Positions 41,074-45,760 of a stretch of 45,760 nucleotides of DNA are shown in pieces. The notes beneath the pieces are model-generated. The model made no database searches. It was not told the DNA's origin and saw only the letters and a list, made by a program, of their open reading frames with translations. Numbering within the stretch: the stretch's first letter is position 1; each line of letters starts with the position of its first letter. Source of the DNA: an uncultured Clostridia bacterium (GTDB taxonomy: Bacteria > Bacillota > Clostridia > TANB77 > CAG-508); the NCBI GenBank assembly GCA_934162535.1, contig CAKPJC010000014.1, forward strand, positions 1 to 45,760. The letters are read 5' to 3'. A program made the position numbers and the translations under genes.

Positions 41074-42832
41074 AATCTTCTTCAATATTATACTTTGGTC
41101 TTGGTGTATATTTTGTATGTAGTAATTTATGAGCAATTTCACTTCCTGGTTCATGTAAAAATTCTTCATATAATTTTTTTATTGCAGGGTTTTCATGTGA
41201 TTTTCTAATAGTGCTTTTTTCATCAATTGAATATAAGCAATCTGCCCTAAGTTTTCTAACATCAACTTCTCTTCTGATTTTAGAACTTTTTATTGGTTGT
41301 CCTCCACCCATAACACATCCACCTGGACATGCCATGATTTCAACAAATTGGTAATCTGCTTCTCCTGATTTTATTTCTTCCATTATTTTTTGAGCATTTG
41401 CTAAACCACTTACTGCAACAACTTTTATATCCTTTCCACCAATATTTACAGTTGCTCTTTTTATTCCGTCTCCACCTCTGACTTGCTCAAAATCTATTTT
41501 TGGTAAATCTTCTCCTGTAAGTGTGTCTTGTGCAGTTCTTAATGCTGCTTCCATAACTCCTCCAGTTGTTCCAAATATTGCTCCTGCTCCTGATGCTTCT
41601 CCCATTGGTTGGTCAAATTCTCCATCAGCTAATTTTTCAAATTCAATATTGGCTTGCTTTATCATTCTTGATAATTCTCTTGTTGTTATAACATTATCAA
41701 CATCATATAAACCATCATTTTGCATTTCAGCTCTTTGTCTTTCAAATTTCTTTGCAATACAAGGCATAACTGAAACCATGTAGATTTTGTTAGGGTCAAT
41801 TCCTTCTTTTTGTGCAATATATGTTTTACATATTGCTCCAAACATTTGATGTGGTGATTTACAGCTTGATAAGTGTGGTAATAATTCAGGATAGTTCATT
41901 TCTATGTATTTTATCCATCCTGGTGAACATGATGTCAACATTGGTAAATTATCATTTGATTGGAATCTTTCGATAAATTCATGTGCTTCTTCCATTATTG
42001 TTAAGTCTGCTGCTGTATTTGTGTCAAATACCTTATTAAATCCTAATCTTTTTAATGCTGTTACCATTTTTCCTGTAACATTTGTTCCAATTGGCATTCC
42101 AAATTCTTCACCTAATGCCACTCTAACAGCTGGTGCTGTTTGAACTATAACATATGAATCTGGGTCTTTTAGTTTAACCCATACATCATTTATTGTTTCT
42201 TTTTCATGTAACGCTCCTGTTGGACATGCTTGAATACATTGCCCACAATTAGTACAGTTTACATCATTTAAGCTGTGATCTCCAACTGTTGATATACATG
42301 AGTGAAATCCTCTATTTATACAATCTATTGCTCCAATTTTTTGTACATTTTTACATGCTGCCACACATCTTCTACATAATATACATTTATTAAAGTCTCT
42401 TACTATAGATGGTGATAAATCGTCTATTTTGTGTTTTGCCATTTCCCCTGGAAATTCTACCTGTAAAACATTAAATTTTACAGCCAATGCCTGTAGTTCA
42501 CAGTTTCCTGAACGTGTACATGTTAGGCAGTCTTTTGCATGATTAGATATTATTAAATCTAATATTACATGTCTTGCCTCTAGTACATTATTTGTATGTG
42601 TATGTACTACCATTCCTTCTTCAACTGTTTGTATACATGATGTTGCAAATCCTCTTCTACCTTCAACTTCAACAATACACATTCTACAGTCTCCAACTTC
42701 ATTTATGTCTTTTAAGAAACATAGTGTTGGAATGTCTATTCCTGCATGTTTGGCTGCTTCTAATATTGTTGTTCCTTTTGGTACTCTTACTTTTTCTCCA
42801 TCAATAGTTAGTGTTACTAAATTTTCTTCCAT
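41072..42832 (-). CDS. hydA: NADH-linked [FeFe] hydrogenase catalytic subunit HydA
   Basis: The 586-aa iron-sulfur protein has an N-terminal [2Fe-2S] ferredoxin domain (IPTLCFLKD, GDCRMCIVEV), a His/Cys cluster (NHAKDCLTCTRSGNCELQ) and a double [4Fe-4S] unit (CILCRRCVAACKN, CTNCGQCIQACPTGA). The H-cluster domain has TSCSPGW, VMPCIAKKFE and the last box from FVEIMACPGGCVMGGGQP. It makes or consumes H2. With HydB and HydC it forms the trimeric, probably electron-bifurcating enzyme that takes electrons from NADH and ferredoxin. It is third in the hydC-hydB-hydA operon. Confidence 0.95.
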   Translation of the reverse strand: MEENLVTLTIDGEKVRVPKGTTILEAAKHAGIDIPTLCFLKDINEVGDCRMCIVEVEGRRGFATSCIQTVEEGMVVHTHTNNVLEARHVILDLIISNHAKDCLTCTRSGNCELQALAVKFNVLQVEFPGEMAKHKIDDLSPSIVRDFNKCILCRRCVAACKNVQKIGAIDCINRGFHSCISTVGDHSLNDVNCTNCGQCIQACPTGALHEKETINDVWVKLKDPDSYVIVQTAPAVRVALGEEFGMPIGTNVTGKMVTALKRLGFNKVFDTNTAADLTIMEEAHEFIERFQSNDNLPMLTSCSPGWIKYIEMNYPELLPHLSSCKSPHQMFGAICKTYIAQKEGIDPNKIYMVSVMPCIAKKFERQRAEMQNDGLYDVDNVITTRELSRMIKQANIEFEKLADGEFDQPMGEASGAGAIFGTTGGVMEAALRTAQDTLTGEDLPKIDFEQVRGGDGIKRATVNIGGKDIKVVAVSGLANAQKIMEEIKSGEADYQFVEIMACPGGCVMGGGQPIKSSKIRREVDVRKLRADCLYSIDEKSTIRKSHENPAIKKLYEEFLHEPGSEIAHKLLHTKYTPRPKYNIEED

Positions 42833-42853
42833 TTCTTTTCCTCCCCCAGTTTC

Positions 42854-44713
42854 TTAATTTCCTATTGCGTGGAACGGACAATTTGTTAGACAGGTTCCAC
42901 ATTTAATACATTTTTCTTGGTTTATTGTTCTTGTTTCTCTACCTTCTCCTTCAATTGCATTTACTGGGCAATGTCTTTGACATAATCCACACCCTTTGCA
43001 TTTTTCAGGATTTATTGTTATTTTTGATAAGGCTTTACATTCTAGTGTTTTACATTCTTTTTCTATTGCATGCTGTCTAAATTCTTCTCTAAAATACTTC
43101 AAAGTACTTATTACTGGGTTTGGAGCACTTTGACCTAATCCACATATACTTGATTTTTGAATATTTACTGCTAATTTTTCTAGTCTATATATATCATATT
43201 CTGAGCCTTCTCCTGAACATAATTTTTCAAGTATTTCTAACATCCTTTTTGTTCCGATTCTACATGGTGTACATTTTCCACAACTTTCACTTACAGTGAA
43301 TTCAAGATAGAATTTTGCTAAACATACCATACATTTTGTGTCATCCATTACTATTAGTCCACCAGATCCCATCATTGAGCCTATTTCTTTTAACGATTCA
43401 TAATCAATTGGTGTGTCTAAGTGTTCTGCCGGTATACATCCACCTGATGGTCCTCCAGTTTGTGCTGCTTTGAATTTTCTACCATTTGGTATTCCTCCGC
43501 CTATATCAAATACTATTTCTCTAAGTGTTGTTCCCATTGGAACTTCTACAAGCCCTATATTGTTTACATTTCCACCAAGTGCAAATACTTTTGTTCCTTT
43601 TGATTTTTCTGTTCCTATTGACGAATACCATTCTGCACCATTTAATATTATTCTTGTTATGTTTGCATATGTTTCAACATTGTTTATTAATGTTGGTTTT
43701 CCCCATAGTCCACATTCTGCTGGATATGGTGGTTTTACTCTTGGTTGACCTCTTTTACCTTCTATAGATTCTAGTAATGCTGTTTCTTCTCCACATACAA
43801 ATGCTCCCGCTCCAAGACGAACTTCGACATCAAATTCAAAGTTTGTTCCAAATATGTTTTTGCCTAATATTCCATATTCTCTTGCTTGGTCTATTGCCTT
43901 TTGAAATCTTTTTACTGCTATAGGGTATTCCGCTCTAACATATATATATCCTTTTGTTGCTCCTATTGCATATCCTGCTATCATCATTGCTTCTAATACT
44001 GAGTGTGGGTCACCTTCTAGTATGCTTCTATCCATGAATGCTCCCGGGTCACCTTCGTCTGCATTACATACGACATATTTTTGGTCTGCTTGATATTTAC
44101 TTGTTATTTCCCATTTTGTTCCTGTAGGGAAGCCTGCTCCTCCACGTCCTCTTAGTCCTGAATCTTTTATTATTTTTATTACATCTTCTGGTGACATTTC
44201 TTTTAGTACTTTTTCTAATGCTTTGTATCCATCAAAAGCTATGTATTCATCTATATCTTCTGGATTTATTACTCCACAGTTTTTTAATGCAATTCTTTCT
44301 TGCTTTTTGTAAAAGTTTAATTCATCTAAACTGTTTACTATGCTTCCATCTATATCTTTACATAATAGTCTTTCTACTTTTGTTCCTTCTATTATGTGTT
44401 TTTGTATTATCTCCTCACAGTCTTCTGGGGTTACATTTGAATAAAATGTGTCTTCTGGTCTTATTATTACTATTGGTCCTTTTGCACATAGTCCAAAACA
44501 ACCAGTCATTATTACTCTTACATTTTCTATATGTTTTTCTTCTATTATTTTTCTAAAGTTTTCTAATATCTTAGGTGATTTTGATGAAGTACATCCTGTA
44601 CCATGACACACTAATATATGTTTTTCTCTTGTGTCTGCATTTGTGTTTACTCTTATGTCTAGCTCTTTTCTTTTTTCTTGTCTTATGTTTTCTATTTCTT
44701 CTAGAGTTTTCAT
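42854..44713 (-). CDS. hydB: hydrogenase subunit HydB (NuoF-like, NADH-binding)
   Basis: The 619-aa protein opens with a thioredoxin-like [2Fe-2S] domain (VCHGTGCTSSKS, MTGCFGLCAKGP). A NuoF core follows: GLRGRGGAGFPTGTKWE and NADEGDPGAF bind NADH and FMN, and SCGKCTPCRIG binds a [4Fe-4S] cluster. It ends with a two-cluster ferredoxin domain (CKGCGLCQRHCP, CIKCGTCLTNCP). It is the flavin subunit, the likely site where electrons are split between NAD and ferredoxin. It follows hydC by four bases, with GGAGG before the ATG. Confidence 0.95.
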   Translation of the reverse strand: MKTLEEIENIRQEKRKELDIRVNTNADTREKHILVCHGTGCTSSKSPKILENFRKIIEEKHIENVRVIMTGCFGLCAKGPIVIIRPEDTFYSNVTPEDCEEIIQKHIIEGTKVERLLCKDIDGSIVNSLDELNFYKKQERIALKNCGVINPEDIDEYIAFDGYKALEKVLKEMSPEDVIKIIKDSGLRGRGGAGFPTGTKWEITSKYQADQKYVVCNADEGDPGAFMDRSILEGDPHSVLEAMMIAGYAIGATKGYIYVRAEYPIAVKRFQKAIDQAREYGILGKNIFGTNFEFDVEVRLGAGAFVCGEETALLESIEGKRGQPRVKPPYPAECGLWGKPTLINNVETYANITRIILNGAEWYSSIGTEKSKGTKVFALGGNVNNIGLVEVPMGTTLREIVFDIGGGIPNGRKFKAAQTGGPSGGCIPAEHLDTPIDYESLKEIGSMMGSGGLIVMDDTKCMVCLAKFYLEFTVSESCGKCTPCRIGTKRMLEILEKLCSGEGSEYDIYRLEKLAVNIQKSSICGLGQSAPNPVISTLKYFREEFRQHAIEKECKTLECKALSKITINPEKCKGCGLCQRHCPVNAIEGEGRETRTINQEKCIKCGTCLTNCPFHAIGN

Positions 44714-44716
44714 ATT

Positions 44717-45217
44717 CTATTCCTCCTTATTGCTTAGTTCATCTAATACTTGATCTAGTTTTTGTACTGTTGCTTTTCCATATACTTCACCATTTACTGT
44801 GAATACTGGTGCTAGTCCACATGCTCCTACACATCTTGTTTCTTCTATTGAGAACATTCCATCTTTTGTTGTTTCTCCTGCCCCTATTTTTAGTCTATCT
44901 TTTAATCTGTCTATTATTTTTTGTGAACCTTTTACATAACATGCTGTTCCTAAACATACAGCTATATTGTATTTTCCTTTTGGTTTTAATGTGAATCTTG
45001 AATAAAATGTTACTACTCCATATATTTCTGCCATTGGTATTTTTAAGAATTCTGATAATTGTTTTTGTGCTCTTTCTGGTATATATCCATAGTGTTCTTG
45101 CACTTCATTTAACATTTGAATTAAGTTGTCTTTTATTGGTTGATATTTTTTACATAGTTCTTCTAAAAATTCGTCTTTTTTATTGTATCCACAACAACAA
45201 GTTTGTTTTTTTTCCAT
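44717..45217 (-). CDS. hydC: hydrogenase subunit HydC (NuoE-like)
   Basis: The 166-aa thioredoxin-fold protein binds one [2Fe-2S] cluster through CLGTACYVKGS and ETRCVGACGLAP. It relays electrons between HydB and HydA. AGGAGG lies at good distance before the ATG at 45217, so I discard the upstream in-frame ATG at 45286. An unusual CCCGY near the N-terminus is extra to the family. First gene of the hyd operon. Confidence 0.93.
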   Translation of the reverse strand: MEKKQTCCCGYNKKDEFLEELCKKYQPIKDNLIQMLNEVQEHYGYIPERAQKQLSEFLKIPMAEIYGVVTFYSRFTLKPKGKYNIAVCLGTACYVKGSQKIIDRLKDRLKIGAGETTKDGMFSIEETRCVGACGLAPVFTVNGEVYGKATVQKLDQVLDELSNKEE

Positions 45218-45300
45218 ACTTATTCCTCCTAAGATATTTATATTTTTCATCATATGCATTATATCAAATGATTTGATTTTGTACAATGTTTTTTGTCGAA

Positions 45301-45345
45301 AAAAAGTACAGAGTCATGGAATTTTTCCACTTTTCTGTACTTTTT
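45301..45345 (-). terminator. terminator after the SpaA-like gene
   Basis: AAAAAGTACAGA and TCTGTACTTTTT form a perfect 12-bp outer stem with an inner TGGAA/TTCCA. It lies between the SpaA-like gene and hydC. Confidence 0.85.
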
Positions 45346-45364
45346 GTTGAACATTAATTTTTAT

Positions 45365-45760
45365 TTATTTTTTACTTCTAACATGTAATGTTACTCCTGT
45401 TCCTATTGCTGCAATTCCTATTACTATGAATATTATTGCTCCTATTCCACCTGCTCCTGGTAATGTTGTTCCTGATTTGTTTATTACTGTCATTGGTGTT
45501 GCATATGATGTGTCATTTATTGTGAATTTTTGTGGTTTGTTTAATGAGTTATAGTATATTTCTCCATCCTTTGGTGCTTTTGTTTCTACTAGGTAGTATT
45601 CTCCATATGCTAGTCCATAGTATGATGTTGCTCCTTGTGCATCTGTTGTTAATACTATTTCATTTCCTTCTGAGTCTTTTACAAATTTTTGGTTTCCTGC
45701 ATCTTCTATGCTTAATGCTAATTTGAATTCAGCTCCTGGTAATAGTTTACCTGTTTGTGT
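45365..45760 (-). CDS. SpaA/Cna-B-type surface protein, C-terminal end only
   Basis: The frame enters from the right edge and gives the last 131 residues. They comprise one SpaA-type repeat (TGKLLPGAEFKLALSIE, then TDAQGATSYYGLAYGEYYLV and ETKAP with its Glu) and a cell-wall sorting end. The latter is TTLPGAGG, a helix GAIIFIVIGIAAIGTGVT and the basic tail HVRSKK. LPGAG stands where LPxTG is expected, so it may use a special sortase. It is a chromosomal gene, not linked to the conjugation operon. Its start is outside the window. Confidence 0.85.
   Translation of the reverse strand, partial: TQTGKLLPGAEFKLALSIEDAGNQKFVKDSEGNEIVLTTDAQGATSYYGLAYGEYYLVETKAPKDGEIYYNSLNKPQKFTINDTSYATPMTVINKSGTTLPGAGGIGAIIFIVIGIAAIGTGVTLHVRSKK

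Overview
The window is low-GC DNA from a spore-forming Firmicute, most likely an uncultured Clostridia lineage. The grounds are AT-rich coding, strong Shine-Dalgarno (SD) sites, frequent TTG starts, a cotJABC spore-coat operon, a trimeric NADH-linked [FeFe] hydrogenase (hydABC) and SpaA/sortase surface proteins. I saw no rRNA, tRNA or CRISPR array. All counts were made by eye.

Layout. (1) 1-6.6 kb: two VanZ-family membrane proteins, a membrane-anchored polysaccharide deacetylase, small genes including one with an in-frame stop, a sigma factor fused to a membrane-anchored outer domain, and a stand-alone receiver protein. (2) 6.6-8.2 kb: two small XRE regulators, one small protein and a structured non-coding stretch. 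(3) 8.1-31.3 kb: one long minus-strand conjugation operon. It starts with metK and an AP2-type DNA-binding protein, followed by DUF3560, ArdA-like and other ICE proteins, an oriT-like region, a MobC-like protein and a relaxase, a VirD4/TraG coupling protein, VirB2/VirB6/PrgI/VirB4-type channel proteins, a DNA methyltransferase, an M23 lipoprotein, a sortase, a thioester/Cna-B adhesin and an ArdC-like protein, ending at an intrinsic terminator. (4) 31.4-32.3 kb: cotJA, cotJB and the 5' third of cotJC, which is cut off exactly where the element begins. (5) 32.5-45.8 kb: housekeeping genes (uvrA, uvrB, dxs, hydC-hydB-hydA) interspersed with three solitary GC-rich orphan genes, each with its own promoter and terminator, then the 3' end of a SpaA-like surface protein.

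The most unusual signal is in the transfer genes. TraG, the VirB6-like protein and a VirB2-like protein are each broken into several frames. At all seven breaks an in-frame CGG codon is followed by the correct reading one base further on, so CGGN is in effect read as a conserved glycine. With one base skipped at each site, TraG becomes a clean 650-codon frame (1958 minus 5 = 3 x 651). I found no other in-frame CGG in any low-GC gene of the window; the only others are one in each GC-rich orphan. Several genes of the same cluster also appear to start at AUA. This looks like programmed +1 frameshifting or quadruplet decoding at CGG, although a systematic sequence artefact must be excluded.

Other strong observations are the cotJC interruption (a skin-like intervening element), a shared C-terminal acidic 'EEFE' tag on unrelated cargo proteins including the ArdC- and ArdA-like ones (a possible type IV secretion signal), an oriT with a MOBP-like nic motif, and a 59-bp regulatory element present twice.
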